From: Microbacterium oxydans
GTDB lineage: Bacteria; Actinomycetota; Actinomycetes; Actinomycetales; Microbacteriaceae
Direction: 5' to 3'
Assembly: GCF_000956525.1 (NCBI RefSeq)
Contig: NZ_JYIW01000017.1
Span: forward strand, 58,756-122,755
DNA length: 64,000 nucleotides
The translations under genes were made by a program, and so were the position numbers. Numbering within the stretch: the stretch's first letter is position 1; each line of letters starts with the position of its first letter. Of the stretch, positions 18,180-32,685 are shown piece after piece. The notes under the pieces were generated by a model, which ran no database searches, was not told the origin of the DNA, and saw only the letters and a list, made by a program, of their open reading frames with translations.

Positions 18180-19801
18180 ATGACGATCCAGGCACCGCCG
18201 ACGCAGACGCCGTCATCGCGCCTCACCCCGACGCGCGAATCCCACGCCCGCCGTTTCCGCGGCCTCGGCTGGGGCTTCCTCATCAAGCTCGCCCTCATGG
18301 CGCTGGTCAACGCCTTCGGGATCATGACCGTGATCTCGGCCTGGAGCGCCCAGTCCTGGGTGGTCCTCGGGGTCGTCGTGCTACTGGTCGTGATCGCCGA
18401 CTGGGTGTACTTCACGCGCCGCGCGCTGCCGCTGAAGTACCTGATGCCCGGGCTGATCTTCCTGCTCGTCTTCCAGGTCTTCATCTTCGGATACACCGCG
18501 TACATCGCCTTCACGAACTACGGCACCGGCCACGTCGGCACGCAGGAACAGGCTGTCGAGGCCGCGCTCATCCAGGGCGAGCGCCGCATCGAGGGCTCGG
18601 CCGACTACCCGCTGTCGATCGTGCAGCGCGGCGATGAGCTCGGCTTCGCGATCGTCGATGAAGACGGCGATGTGCGCGTCGGCTCGGCGGATGCACCGCT
18701 GGCCGCGGCATCCGATGCCGAGATCGGCGCCACCGGTGCCCCCAGCGACGTGCCGGGGTGGACCGTGGTGCCCAGGGCGACCGTGCTCACCGACACCTCG
18801 CTCGGCGAGACGATCAAGAACCTCCGCGTGCCGGTCTCCGATGACCCGAACGACGGCTCGATCCGCACGAGAGAAGGATCGACCGGCTCGGTCTACGAGC
18901 CGACGCTGGTGTGGGATGCCGAGGCGCAGACCATCTCCGACACGCAGAACGGCACCGTCTACACCGCCACCGCACTCGGCGCGTTCGTCGCGGAGGACGG
19001 CACGGCACTGCCCACCGGCTGGTCGGTCAACGTCGGCTTCGCGAACTTCCTGAAACTGTTCACCGACGCATCGCTCGCCGGCACCCTGTTGAGCGTGACC
19101 GTGTGGACGTTCGCGTTCGCGATCCTGTCGGTCGTGCTGAGCTTCGCCGTCGGACTCGGCCTCGCCATCGTCTACAACGACCCCAGGGTCAAGGGGCGCC
19201 GCTTCCTGCGGGCGCTGTTCATCCTCCCGTACGCGTTCCCCGCGTTCATGGCCGCGCTGCTGTTCCGCGGCATGTTCAACGCCGAGTTCGGCATCATCAA
19301 CGACCTGTTCTTCTTCGGCTCGCAGATCAACTGGCTCGGTGACCCGTGGCTCACCCGAGGGGCGGTGATCTTCGTGAACGTGTGGCTCAGCTATCCGTAC
19401 TGGTTCCTGGTCTGCACGGGTGCGCTGCAGTCGCTCCCCGGCGACACGCTCGAGGCTGCCGAGATCGACGGAGCCAACAAGTTCCAGCGGTTCCGTTCGA
19501 TCGTGCTGCCGCTGCTGCTGGTGTCGACCGCGCCGCTGCTGATCGCGTCGTTCGCGGTGGCGTTCAACAACTTCACCGTGATCTACACCTTCAACAACGG
19601 CGGGCCCGCGATCGCCGGGGCGCCGTACGCACTCGGCTCGACCGACATCCTCGTCTCCGCCATCTACGACGTCTCCGGCGTCTCGGGCGGTGCGGCCGAC
19701 TACGGCCTGGCGAGTGCGCTGTCGATCGTCGCCTTCATCGTGGTCGGTCTCATCTCAGCGCTGAGCTTCCGACAGACCCGCAAGCTCGAGGAGTACCAGT
19801 G

Positions 19802-19802
<1 letters not shown>
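18180..19802 (+). CDS. sugar ABC permease, MalF/GanP-like
   Basis: A 540-residue permease with the MalF topology: three N-terminal membrane helices (to about residue 125), a long extracytoplasmic loop of some 160 residues, then five more helices. The EAA loop is LEAAEIDGANKFQRFRSIVLPLL. The length and large loop fit the MalF subgroup, not the shorter generic sugar permeases. The TGATG junction shares one base with the next gene, so translation is coupled. Confidence 0.92.
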
Positions 19803-23583
<3,781 letters not shown>

Positions 23584-23605
23584 GCTGCGGCATCCGATCG
23601 CGTTC

Positions 23606-23667
23606 CGGAGAACTGCAGCATCTCGGATCGATCCGGTGCGGATCGTCCGAGATGCTGCAGAACTCCG
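23606..23667. repeat. palindromic repeat family C, copy 2
   Basis: 22-base arms (23606-23627 and 23646-23667) with an 18-base loop. The inner 15 bases (CTGCAGCATCTCGGA and reverse complement) are perfect. It separates the convergent GH53 and hydrolase genes. Confidence 0.92.
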
Positions 23668-23692
23668 AGATGCGGATGCTGCGCTGGCGAAC

Positions 23693-24613
<921 letters not shown>

Positions 24614-24630
24614 TCAAGTACACTGAGACC

Positions 24631-25194
24631 ATGAACGAGGAAACGGTGCGTGAACAGATCCTTGCGGCAGCCGAGGAGCTGTATTACCGCAAGGGCTACA
24701 CGGCTGTCGGCATGGACGAGCTGCGCGCGGCGGCCGGAGTGTCGCTCCGTCGCCTCTACGCACTGTTCCCCGCGAAGGCCGACATCGTGACCGCGGTGCT
24801 CGCGCGTAAGCATGCCGAGTGGGAGACCTCGCTGACCGCGGCGGTAGTGGATGCCGGCACCGACCCTCGCGCTCGACTGCTCGCCGTCTACGGCTACCTC
24901 GAGGACTGGTTCTGCACCGACAGCTTCCGCGGCTGCGCGTTCATCAACGCCTTCGGCGAGCTCGGCGGCACGAACAGCGAGGTCGCTCGGATCGTCCGTG
25001 AGCACAAGGCGTCGTTCCAGCGGTACATGACAGGGCTCGTCGCCGAGATCGGTGCCCCGACCGTGCTCGGCGCCCAGCTGTCAATCCTGGCCGAGGGCGC
25101 GCAGAGCACTGCCGCGATCTCGGCCGACCCGCAGGTCGCCGTCCAGGCGCGCGGTGCTGCCGAGGTGCTGATCGACGCCGCGATCGCCGCGTGA
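24631..25194 (+). CDS. TetR-family repressor
   Basis: A 187-residue TetR regulator. The N-terminal HTH includes QILAAAEELYYRKGYTAVGMDELRAAAGVSLRRLYALFPAK (about 9-50), and a helical ligand domain follows (CRGCAFINAFGELGG-like segment, about 105-120). It is divergent from the hydrolase, which it likely controls through the GAGAACG palindromes. Palindrome family A follows its stop. Confidence 0.92.
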   Translation: MNEETVREQILAAAEELYYRKGYTAVGMDELRAAAGVSLRRLYALFPAKADIVTAVLARKHAEWETSLTAAVVDAGTDPRARLLAVYGYLEDWFCTDSFRGCAFINAFGELGGTNSEVARIVREHKASFQRYMTGLVAEIGAPTVLGAQLSILAEGAQSTAAISADPQVAVQARGAAEVLIDAAIAA

Positions 25195-25222
25195 GGTGTG
25201 GCCGTCTCGGCCGTTCCCTGTG

Positions 25223-25304
25223 CAGAATTCAGCAAGGATTCGCGCGGGGCTGCCTTCAGGTGCTGCCTGTGGCCATCTTCCGGCGTTCTTGCTGAATTGT
25301 GAAC
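25223..25304. repeat. palindromic repeat family A, copy 2 (decayed left arm)
   Basis: The right arm GTTCTTGCTGAATTGTGAAC (25285-25304) is perfect. The left arm (AGAATTCAGCAAGGATTC near 25224) is degraded. It lies 3' of the TetR gene and before the TspO-like gene. Confidence 0.8.
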
Positions 25305-25360
25305 CGTCGAGTTCGCCAAGTAGCTAACCAGGCTAGCGAGTTCGTGCTACCGTCGCATAC

Positions 25361-26149
25361 ATGGACACCCGGACGCAGGACATCGCCCGCCAGACCGTGA
25401 TCATCGCAGCGGCATCGTTCATGCTGATCGCCGCAGCCGTCGGCTCGGGTGCCTTCGGCGGCACCTCCGTGAGCGAACTGCAGGACGGTGCGCTCTCGGC
25501 GCAGGGGTCGTATCTCGCCCCTGCCGGCCCGGCGTTCTCGATCTGGTCGCTGATCTACCTCGGGCTGATCGCGTTCACGGTGTGGCAGGCGCTCCCGGCA
25601 CAGCGGGCGGACGAGCGCCAGCGCCGAGTCGGCGGATGGATCGCCGCCACGATGGTGCTGAACGGACTCTGGCTCGTGACAGCGCAGTTCCTGACACTGC
25701 CGCTGACCGTGCTCATGATCGCGGTGCTGCTCGCCGTGCTCGCTCGCGTGATCGTGCTCCTCAACCGTTTCCCCGCGAAGAACCTCGCCGACCGCATCCT
25801 CACCGACGGCGCGAACGGCTTGCACTTCGGCTGGGTCACGATCGCGACCGTCGCCAACGCCAGCGCCTGGCTCACACAGATCGCCCCCGAGAGCTGGGCG
25901 GCGCAGGCCGAGATCTGGGCCGTCGTCGTGCTCGTCGCGGTGCTCGTGATCGGCGTCGCCAGCGCGTGGTTCACCGGCCGCATCGCCCCGGCGGTCGCGA
26001 CATCGTGGGGCCTCGCCTGGCTCGCCGTCGGTCGCCTCACCGGCGAGCCGCAGAGCACCGTCACCGCCGTCGTCGCGATCATCGTCGCCGTCGCGCTGGT
26101 GCTCGCCGGCGTGATCGCGGTGCTGCGTCGCCGTCGCGTCGCCGCGTAG
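25361..26149 (+). CDS. TspO/MBR-related tryptophan-rich membrane protein
   Basis: An integral membrane protein of 262 residues with about seven or eight hydrophobic helices. The block PAGPAFSIWSLIYLGLIAFTVWQ and the later GLHFGWVTIATVANASAWLT are characteristic of the TspO/MBR-related family, which binds porphyrins and other hydrophobic ligands. It is longer than classical TspO (about 160 residues), as are many actinobacterial relatives. TACCGT at 25348-25353 is seven bases before the ATG, so the mRNA is probably leaderless. Function unknown. Confidence 0.82.
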   Translation: MDTRTQDIARQTVIIAAASFMLIAAAVGSGAFGGTSVSELQDGALSAQGSYLAPAGPAFSIWSLIYLGLIAFTVWQALPAQRADERQRRVGGWIAATMVLNGLWLVTAQFLTLPLTVLMIAVLLAVLARVIVLLNRFPAKNLADRILTDGANGLHFGWVTIATVANASAWLTQIAPESWAAQAEIWAVVVLVAVLVIGVASAWFTGRIAPAVATSWGLAWLAVGRLTGEPQSTVTAVVAIIVAVALVLAGVIAVLRRRRVAA

Positions 26150-26155
26150 TCAGGG

Positions 26156-26344
26156 CCCTTCGACGGGCTCAGGGACCCAGGTGGGGCCCTTCGACGGGCT
26201 CAGGGACCCAGCCATGTGGGGCTCAGGGACCCAGGCATGTGGGGCTCAGGGACCCAGGCAGGTGGGGCGCTTCGACAGGCTCAGGGACCCAGCCAGGTGG
26301 GACTCAGGGGCCCGGCCAGGTGGGTCGCTGAGCCTGTCGAAGCG
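26156..26344. repeat. cluster of repeat family B forming a bidirectional hairpin
   Basis: Several full and partial copies, some with CTTCGACGGGCTC. The last two copies face each other: 24-base arms at 26268-26291 and 26321-26344, one mismatch. They lie between the convergent TspO-like and kdpE genes, and the right arm ends at the kdpE stop. Confidence 0.9.
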
Positions 26345-27016
26345 TCAGACGACGAGGCGGTAGCCCATCCCGGACTCGGTGAGCAGGTGCACCGGCGCCC
26401 CTGGCTCCTGCTCGAGCTTCTTGCGCAGCTGCGACATGTACAGCCGCAGGTAGCCCGAGTCGGCCACCTGCTCGCTGCCCCAGATCTCCTTCAGCAGATC
26501 CTGACGCGTCACGAGGGCGCCGGGATGCCGCGACAGGTGCTCCAGCATCCGCCATTCCGTGGGTGTGAGATGCACCCGCGAGCCGCCGCGCGTGACGGTC
26601 TTCGTGACGAGGTCGACCACCACGTCGCCGAATGCGACCGTCGACTCGCCGCCTGCCGGCACCGCCCGACGGGAGAGGGCACGAAGCCGCGCGAGCAGTT
26701 CATCGACCTGGAACGGCTTGGTGACGAAGTCGTCGGCACCCGCGTCGAGGGCGTCGACCTTGTCGGCGGAACCGGTGCGGCCAGACACGACGATGATCGG
26801 AACGGTCGTCCAGCCCCGCAGCGCCTGGATCACCTCGATGCCGTCGAGTCGCGGCATCCCGAGGTCGAGCATGATCAGATCAGGATGCGTCTGCGCGGCG
26901 ACCGAGATCGCTGCGGCGCCGTCCGGCGCCACCACGACGTCGTAACCGTGTGCCGACAGCGTGATGCGCAGCGCCCGCACCATCTGCGGGTCGTCGTCGG
27001 CGATGAGGAGCTTCAC
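26345..27016 (-). CDS. kdpE: KdpE response regulator
   Basis: An OmpR-type response regulator of 223 residues. The receiver domain has the phospho-acceptor Asp51 (LIMLDLGMP) with DDD at 7-9. The C-terminal winged helix contains HLTPTEWRMLEHLSRHPG and VADSGYLRLYMSQLRKKLE. It is activated by KdpD under potassium limitation and drives kdp transcription. It overlaps kdpD by four bases. Confidence 0.97.
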   Translation of the reverse strand: MKLLIADDDPQMVRALRITLSAHGYDVVVAPDGAAAISVAAQTHPDLIMLDLGMPRLDGIEVIQALRGWTTVPIIVVSGRTGSADKVDALDAGADDFVTKPFQVDELLARLRALSRRAVPAGGESTVAFGDVVVDLVTKTVTRGGSRVHLTPTEWRMLEHLSRHPGALVTRQDLLKEIWGSEQVADSGYLRLYMSQLRKKLEQEPGAPVHLLTESGMGYRLVV

Positions 27017-29556
27017 TCCGTCTCCTCCAGTGATTCCTGAGCGTGTCGAAGGGGGTCTGCCTCCGCGAGCGGCAGCGAGATGACCATCGTGAGGCCGCCG
27101 CCTGGCGTGTCCTCGGGTGTCAGGCTACCGCCCATGCCCTCCGCGAACCCGCGCGACAGGGCGAGGCCCAGACCGAGTCCCGTGGTGTTGTCGGTGTCGC
27201 CGAACCGTTGGAACGGCTGGAAGATGCTGTCGCGGCGTTCGGCCGGCACGCCCTCTCCCCGGTCGGCGATGCGGATCTCGGCGCGCTCGCCGAGGGCGCT
27301 GGTCGAGATCAGCACGCGGGTGCCGTCCGGCGCGTAGCGGTGCGCGTTCGCGAGCACGTTCACCAGCACCCGCTGCAGCAGCACAGCGTCCGCCTGCAGC
27401 AGCGGCAGGTTCGGATCGAGCGAGAGGTCGACGTCTGCAGGGCCGAGGCCGAGCTCGTCCACGGCTGCGAGGATCGGGCCGGTCGCATCCATCGGAGCGG
27501 ACGACACCGCGAGCACCCCCGCCTGCACCCGGCTCACATCGAGCAGATCGGTGACGAGCGTCGACAGCGTCGCGAGGCTCTCGTCCGCCGTCGCGAGCAG
27601 CTCGGCCCGGTCATCGGCGGAGAGCTCGTGCGCACCCCGCAGGCCGCCGATCGCTGCGACGGCCGAGGCGAGCGGACGCCGCAGGTCGTGGCTCAGCGCA
27701 GAGAGCAGGGCGCTGCGCACCTGGTCGGTCTCGGCGAGCGCTGCGACCTCCTTGGCGGTCTCGCGCAGATCGGTGTGCTCGATCGCGGCGGCGAGTTGCG
27801 CCACGATCGCGTCGAGCAGACGGCGGGCCGGAGCGTCGAGCGAGTCCCCGTGCAGTTCGAGCATCGCGCGTGGCGTGCCGTCCGAGCCCACCGGAACACT
27901 GGTGGCACGGCCGTCGGCGAGGGGCTCGCCGTCGCACGCCAGCACCTCGCCGGTCGGTGACAGCAGGCGGACACCGCTCAGGCCGAATGCCTCGCGGGTG
28001 CGGCTGACGAGGGCGAGTACGGAGTTGTCTCCGCGCAGCACGTTGCCTGCCACGGCGGCGAGCAGCTCGGCTTCCGCGGTCGCGCGCTTGGCGGTGCGCG
28101 CGCGGCGGGCGGCCTGGTCGACGATCAGGCTCACCAGGATCGCGATCACGACGTACAGGACGAGTGCGAGGACGTGCAGCGGGTGCGCGATCGTGATCGT
28201 GAACAGCGGCGCGACGAACAGCAGATCGAGGGTGATGCCTGACAGCACGGCCGCGAACACGGCAGGGCGGATGCCGCCGATCAATGCCACCACGACGACG
28301 AGCAGCTGGTAGGCGAGCACCTCTGAGGTGATGGACTCCGGACTGCGGAACGTGAACATCACCCAGGACAGCAGCGGGCCGAACACCACGGCGACCGCGA
28401 AGCCGAGCACCTGCCGTCGCCAGCCGAGGGCGCCGCCGGTGATGCGGGGGAGCGCGACTCGGCCGCCGGCCGCCGCGTGGGTGACGATGTGCACGTCGAT
28501 GTCGCCCGAGCGGCGGATGACCTCGGAGCCGATGCCCGGTCCGGTGAGCGCGGCCATGAGTCGTCCGCGGCGGCTGACGCCGATCACGAGCTGTGTGGCA
28601 TCCGCTCCCTGGGCGAACTCGACGAGCGTGCCGGGGATGTCGTCGCCGATGATCTGGTGGTAGCTGCCGCCGAGCGACTCGACGAGTGCCCGCTGCGCCG
28701 CCAGTGCCCCAGGCGTCTCGTCTCTGAGGCCGTCCTGTGTCGAGATGTGCACCGCGAGCAGCTCCCCGCCGGCGGACCGCGCGGCGATACGGGCGCCGCG
28801 GCGCAGCAGGGTCTCGCCCTCAGGGCCGCCGGTGAGCGCCACCACCACGCGCTCGCGCGCCTGCCACGCGCCCTCGATGCCGTGATCGGCCCGGTAGCTG
28901 CGCAGCGCGCTGTCGACCTCGTCGGCGAGCCACAGCAGTGCGAGTTCTCGCAGTGCGGTGAGGTTGCCGAGCCGGAAGTAGTTCGACAGCGCGGCGTCGA
29001 TGCGCTCCGCCGGATACACGACGCCGGCAGCGAGCCGATCCCGCAGCGACTGGGGTGCCAGGTCGACGACCTCGATCTCGTCGGCCGCACGGACCACGGC
29101 ATCCGGGATCGTCTCCTGCTGCGCGATGCCGGTGATCTTCTCGACCACGGCGTTGAGCGATTCGATGTGCTGCACGTTCACCGTCGTGATCACGTCGATG
29201 CCCGCGTCGAGGAGTGCATCGACGTCCTGCCAGCGCTTCGGATGCCGCGAGCCGGGGATGTTCGTGTGCGCGAGCTCGTCGACGAGCGCGATCTCGGGGC
29301 GGCGGGCGAGCACGGCGTCGAGGTCGAGCTCGGTCAGGGGGACTCCGCGGTGCACGTCGGTGCGGCGCGGGATCTCCGGCAGACCGACCGTCTGCGCGCG
29401 GGTCGCTGCGCGGTCGTGCGTCTCGACCACGGCGATCATGACGTCGCGGCCCTCGTCGAGCAGGCGGCGTCCCTCGACGAGCATCTCGAAGGTCTTGCCG
29501 ACGCCCGGCGCCGCGCCGAGGAGGACGCGCAGCCGGCCCCGCCGCTCTCGTGTCAT
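27013..29556 (-). CDS. kdpD: KdpD sensor histidine kinase
   Basis: An 847-residue membrane sensor for potassium/turgor. N-terminal KdpD domain with Walker-like GAAPGVGKT (14-22) and DELAHTNIPGS; a universal-stress-like domain; four membrane helices around residues 385-495; a GAF-like segment; the dimerisation His near residue 623 (SHDLRRPLAS); and an ATPase domain ending GLGLGLALSRGFAEGMGG. The last 15 residues (ADPLRHAQES...) are encoded by a degenerate copy of repeat family B (27031-27050), so the tail is repeat-derived. ATGA overlaps on both sides. Confidence 0.97.
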   Translation of the reverse strand: MTRERRGRLRVLLGAAPGVGKTFEMLVEGRRLLDEGRDVMIAVVETHDRAATRAQTVGLPEIPRRTDVHRGVPLTELDLDAVLARRPEIALVDELAHTNIPGSRHPKRWQDVDALLDAGIDVITTVNVQHIESLNAVVEKITGIAQQETIPDAVVRAADEIEVVDLAPQSLRDRLAAGVVYPAERIDAALSNYFRLGNLTALRELALLWLADEVDSALRSYRADHGIEGAWQARERVVVALTGGPEGETLLRRGARIAARSAGGELLAVHISTQDGLRDETPGALAAQRALVESLGGSYHQIIGDDIPGTLVEFAQGADATQLVIGVSRRGRLMAALTGPGIGSEVIRRSGDIDVHIVTHAAAGGRVALPRITGGALGWRRQVLGFAVAVVFGPLLSWVMFTFRSPESITSEVLAYQLLVVVVALIGGIRPAVFAAVLSGITLDLLFVAPLFTITIAHPLHVLALVLYVVIAILVSLIVDQAARRARTAKRATAEAELLAAVAGNVLRGDNSVLALVSRTREAFGLSGVRLLSPTGEVLACDGEPLADGRATSVPVGSDGTPRAMLELHGDSLDAPARRLLDAIVAQLAAAIEHTDLRETAKEVAALAETDQVRSALLSALSHDLRRPLASAVAAIGGLRGAHELSADDRAELLATADESLATLSTLVTDLLDVSRVQAGVLAVSSAPMDATGPILAAVDELGLGPADVDLSLDPNLPLLQADAVLLQRVLVNVLANAHRYAPDGTRVLISTSALGERAEIRIADRGEGVPAERRDSIFQPFQRFGDTDNTTGLGLGLALSRGFAEGMGGSLTPEDTPGGGLTMVISLPLAEADPLRHAQESLEETE

Positions 29557-30155
29557 GCGCCCTCCAGCTCATCGAGCGCGAGATTGAGTTCGGCGACGTT
29601 GATGCGCTCCTCGCCGAGGAATCCCAGATCCCGCCCTTGAATCCTAGACTCCACGAGCGCGCGCACCTGCTGCTCGGAGAGGCCGCGCGCATCGGCCACA
29701 CGCGGCACCTGCAGCAGGGCGTAGGCGACGCTGATGTGCGGGTCGAGTCCGGAGCCGGATGCCGTGACGGCATCCGCGGGGACGTCGTCGGGCGAGACAC
29801 CCTCGCGCTCGGCGATCGCGGTCTTGCGCTCCTGGATCGCCGCGATCAGGTCGGCGTTCTCGGGGCCGAGGTTGCTGCCGCTCGAGCCGGCGCCGTCGTA
29901 GCCGTCGCCGGCCGCGGACGGCCGCGACTGGAAGTACTCGGGCAGTGCCGTGCCGTCGGCATCCGTGAAGGATTGGCCGATGAGGGCGCTGCCCTTGCCG
30001 TCGGCGAGCGGTGAGCCGTTCGCCTGCCACGGCAGCAGCAGCTGGCCGATACCGGTGACGAGCAGTGTGTACAGGACGCCGAGGACGAGCGTGAGCACGA
30101 GCATCGCGCGGACGGCGACGCCCGTCGTGCGGAGGGCGGTGCGGGTGGAGGACAT
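29553..30155 (-). CDS. kdpC: KdpC, potassium-transporting ATPase subunit C
   Basis: A 200-residue single-pass membrane subunit. One N-terminal helix (AMLVLTLVLGVLYTLLVTGIGQL) precedes an extracytoplasmic domain with the conserved SALIGQSFTD, YFQSRPSAAG and SGLDPHISVAYA motifs. It supports K+ binding by the KdpFABC complex. GAAAGG precedes the ATG. It follows kdpB after a 164-base gap filled with repeat family B, unusual inside this otherwise tightly packed operon. Confidence 0.96.
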   Translation of the reverse strand: MSSTRTALRTTGVAVRAMLVLTLVLGVLYTLLVTGIGQLLLPWQANGSPLADGKGSALIGQSFTDADGTALPEYFQSRPSAAGDGYDGAGSSGSNLGPENADLIAAIQERKTAIAEREGVSPDDVPADAVTASGSGLDPHISVAYALLQVPRVADARGLSEQQVRALVESRIQGRDLGFLGEERINVAELNLALDELEGA

Positions 30156-30178
30156 GATGACCTTTCAGAACGTGTGTG

Positions 30179-30318
30179 GACCCTTCGACAGGCTCAGGGA
30201 CCCAGACGTTGGGTCTCAGGGACCCAGACGCTGGGTCGCTGAGCCTGTCGAAGCGCTGAGCCTGTCGAAGCGGTGGTGGGTCGCTGAGCCTGTCGAAGCG
30301 GTGAGCCTGTCGAAGCGC
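30179..30318. repeat. repeat family B cluster inside the kdp operon
   Basis: Copies in both orientations between the kdpB stop and kdpC start. The plus strand reads CTTCGACAGGCTCAGGGACC once, then several copies of the GCTGAGCCTGTCGAAGCG form. Opposing copies could pair into a strong hairpin between two cistrons, lowering kdpC relative to kdpB. Confidence 0.9.
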
Positions 30319-30319
30319 G

Positions 30320-32683
30320 TCAGAAACCCGGGATGAGGCTGACGACGAGGTCGATCAGCTTGATGCCGATGAACGGGGCGATCACGCCGCCGAGTCCGTA
30401 GATCAGCAGGTTGCGCTGCAGGATCTGGCTCGCGCTCGCGGGCCGGTAGGCGACGCCGCGGAGCGCGAGGGGGATGAGGAAGACGATCACGATCGCGTTG
30501 AAGATGATCGCGCTGGTGACGGCGGATGCCGGGGAGTGCAGCTGCATCACGTTGAGCACTGCGAGGCCCGGGAAGACCCCCATGAACATCGCCGGGATGA
30601 TGGCGAAGTACTTCGCGATGTCGTTCGCGAGCGAGAACGTGGTGAGAGCCCCGCGCGTGATCAGCAACTGCTTGCCGATGCGGACGATGTCGATCAGCTT
30701 CGTCGGGTCGGAGTCCAGGTCGACCATGTTGCCGGCCTCCTTCGCGGCGGAGGTGCCGGTGTTCATCGCGACGCCGACATCGGCCTGTGCGAGCGCCGGA
30801 GCGTCGTTCGTGCCGTCGCCGGTCATGGCGACGAGGCGTCCGCCCTCCTGCTCCCGACGGATCAGTTCGAGCTTCTGCTCCGGCGTCGCCTCGGCGAGGT
30901 AGTCGTCGACACCGGCTTCGGCGGCGATCGCCTTCGCCGTGAGCGGGTTGTCGCCGGTGATCATGACGGTGCGGATGCCCATGCTGCGCAGCTCGTCGAA
31001 CCGCTCGCGCAGGCCGTCCTTCACGATGTCCTTCAGGTGCACGACGCCGAGGACGCGCCCGCCCTCGGTCCTTGCGTCGCCCTGGGCCCCTGCGTCGCCC
31101 TGGGTCCCTGAGCTTGTCGAAGGGCCCTTCACCGCGACGACGAGCGGCGTGCCACCGCTCTGGGCCACGGCATCCGTCCTGCTCATGAGTTCCGCCTGAA
31201 TCCCTACGCCCCCCTGGGTCCCTGCGCCCCCCTGGGTCCCTGAGCTTGTCGAAGGGTCCAGCCCGAGCCACGCCTGCACGGCGGAGCCCGCGCCCTTCCG
31301 GATCTGCGTGCCGTCCGCGAGGTCGAGTCCGCTCATGCGGGTCTGTGCTGTGAACGGCACGACGACGGCATCCTTCGGAAGCTCCACCCGGATGCCTCGT
31401 GCGTCCGCCAGTTCGACGATCGAGGCCCCCTCGGGGGTGGGGTCGGCGAGCGACGAGAGCGCGGCGGTGCGCAGGAGTTCGTCGGGATCGATGCCGGGCA
31501 TCCGCAGCACTTCGTGCGCTCGACGGTTGCCGTAGGTGATCGTGCCGGTCTTGTCGAGCAGCAGGGTGGTGACGTCGCCGGCGGCCTCGACCGCACGACC
31601 CGACATCGCGAGCACGTTGCGCTGCACGAGGCGGTCCATGCCGGCGATGCCGATCGCCGAGAGGAGGGCCCCGATCGTGGTCGGGATCAGGCAGACGAGG
31701 AGGGCGATCAGCACCGGGATGCTGACGGGAGACGCCGCGTACGACGCGATCGGGTTGAGCGCCAGCACGACGATCACGAACACGATCGACAGGCTCGCGA
31801 GCAGGATGTTCAGGGCGATCTCGTTGGGCGTGCGCTGTCGGCTCGCGCCCTCGACGAGCGCGATCATCCGGTCGACGAAGGTCTCGCCGGGTTTCGAGGT
31901 GATGCGGACGAGGATGCGGTCGGACAGCACCCTGGTGCCGCCGGTGACAGCGCTGCGGTCGCCGCCGGATTCGCGGATGACCGGGGCGCTCTCGCCCGTG
32001 ATCGCCGACTCGTCGACGGTCGCGATGCCGGCGATGATGTCGCCGTCGCCAGGGATCAGGTCGCCCGCCTCGACGAGCACGACGTCGTCGCGCTGCAGCT
32101 CGGCCGAGGAGACCTCGACGGTCCGGGGCGCTTCGAATCCGTCCTGGGCTCCGCTCCGCGACGCTTCGACAAGCTCAGCGACCCATGCTCCTTGGGGCCC
32201 TGAGCCTCCACCCTGGGTCCCTGAGCCTCCACCTTGGGTCCCTGAGCCTCCACCCTGGGTCCCTGAGCCTGTCGAAGGGCCGACCACTCGCCGCGCCATC
32301 GTGCTCGTGCGGGTCTTGCGGAGTGTTGCCGCCTGCGCCTTGCCGCGGCCTTCGGCGACCGACTCCGCCAGGTTCGCGAACAGCACCGTGAGCCACAGCC
32401 ACACCGCGATGCCGGCCGTGAACGGTGCGGGGACCGGCGTGCCGCCTGACTCACCCGGGCCGCCGAGGAACGGCTCGGCGATCGCGAGCACGGTCGTGAA
32501 TGCCGCGCCGACCCAGACCAGCAGCATCACCGGGTTTCGCAGGAGTGTCGCCGGGTTGAGCTTGCGCAGCGCGCCCGGCAGAGCCTGGGCGAGCGCAGCC
32601 CACCCGAAGGTGCGCGGCTTCTCTTCCTGCACGCCCTTCGTCTCGTTCGGGAGCTGCGGTATCGATTCGGTGGTGATGGTCAT
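30320..32683 (-). CDS. kdpB: KdpB, P-type ATPase subunit, with three in-frame repeat insertions
   Basis: Catalytic subunit of the Kdp K+ pump, 787 residues against about 680 in E. coli. All core motifs are intact: TGES in ITGESAPVI, phosphorylated Asp377 in [39 protein letters not shown] and [11 protein letters not shown]. The extra length comes mainly from three low-complexity stretches: residues about 136-174 ([12 protein letters not shown] repeats, then WVAELVEAS), about 474-493 and about 516-541. They are encoded by copies of the intergenic repeat family B and fall in cytoplasmic A- and N-domain loops. The frame is never broken. The ATG at 32683 lies two bases after kdpA. Confidence 0.96.
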   Translation of the reverse strand: MTITTESIPQLPNETKGVQEEKPRTFGWAALAQALPGALRKLNPATLLRNPVMLLVWVGAAFTTVLAIAEPFLGGPGESGGTPVPAPFTAGIAVWLWLTVLFANLAESVAEGRGKAQAATLRKTRTSTMARRVVGPSTGSGTQGGGSGTQGGGSGTQGGGSGPQGAWVAELVEASRSGAQDGFEAPRTVEVSSAELQRDDVVLVEAGDLIPGDGDIIAGIATVDESAITGESAPVIRESGGDRSAVTGGTRVLSDRILVRITSKPGETFVDRMIALVEGASRQRTPNEIALNILLASLSIVFVIVVLALNPIASYAASPVSIPVLIALLVCLIPTTIGALLSAIGIAGMDRLVQRNVLAMSGRAVEAAGDVTTLLLDKTGTITYGNRRAHEVLRMPGIDPDELLRTAALSSLADPTPEGASIVELADARGIRVELPKDAVVVPFTAQTRMSGLDLADGTQIRKGAGSAVQAWLGLDPSTSSGTQGGAGTQGGVGIQAELMSRTDAVAQSGGTPLVVAVKGPSTSSGTQGDAGAQGDARTEGGRVLGVVHLKDIVKDGLRERFDELRSMGIRTVMITGDNPLTAKAIAAEAGVDDYLAEATPEQKLELIRREQEGGRLVAMTGDGTNDAPALAQADVGVAMNTGTSAAKEAGNMVDLDSDPTKLIDIVRIGKQLLITRGALTTFSLANDIAKYFAIIPAMFMGVFPGLAVLNVMQLHSPASAVTSAIIFNAIVIVFLIPLALRGVAYRPASASQILQRNLLIYGLGGVIAPFIGIKLIDLVVSLIPGF
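31059..31127. repeat. repeat family B insertion in kdpB, third site
   Basis: Encodes [22 protein letters not shown] between VVAVKG and [10 protein letters not shown], where E. coli KdpB has only a short turn. The DNA has one full core (CCCTGAGCTTGTCGAAGGGC) and partial direct copies. Confidence 0.9.
31207..31260. repeat. repeat family B insertion in kdpB, second site
   Basis: Encodes [21 protein letters not shown] after the block [15 protein letters not shown] in the nucleotide-binding domain. Same reading frame as the other insertions. Confidence 0.9.
32163..32281. repeat. repeat family B insertion in kdpB, first site
   Basis: About 119 bases encoding some 40 residues: GPSTGSGTQ, then three GGGSG(T/P)Q units, then WVAELVEAS from an opposed copy. 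It follows TMARRVV in the actuator-domain loop. Confidence 0.92.
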
Positions 32684-32685
32684 GG

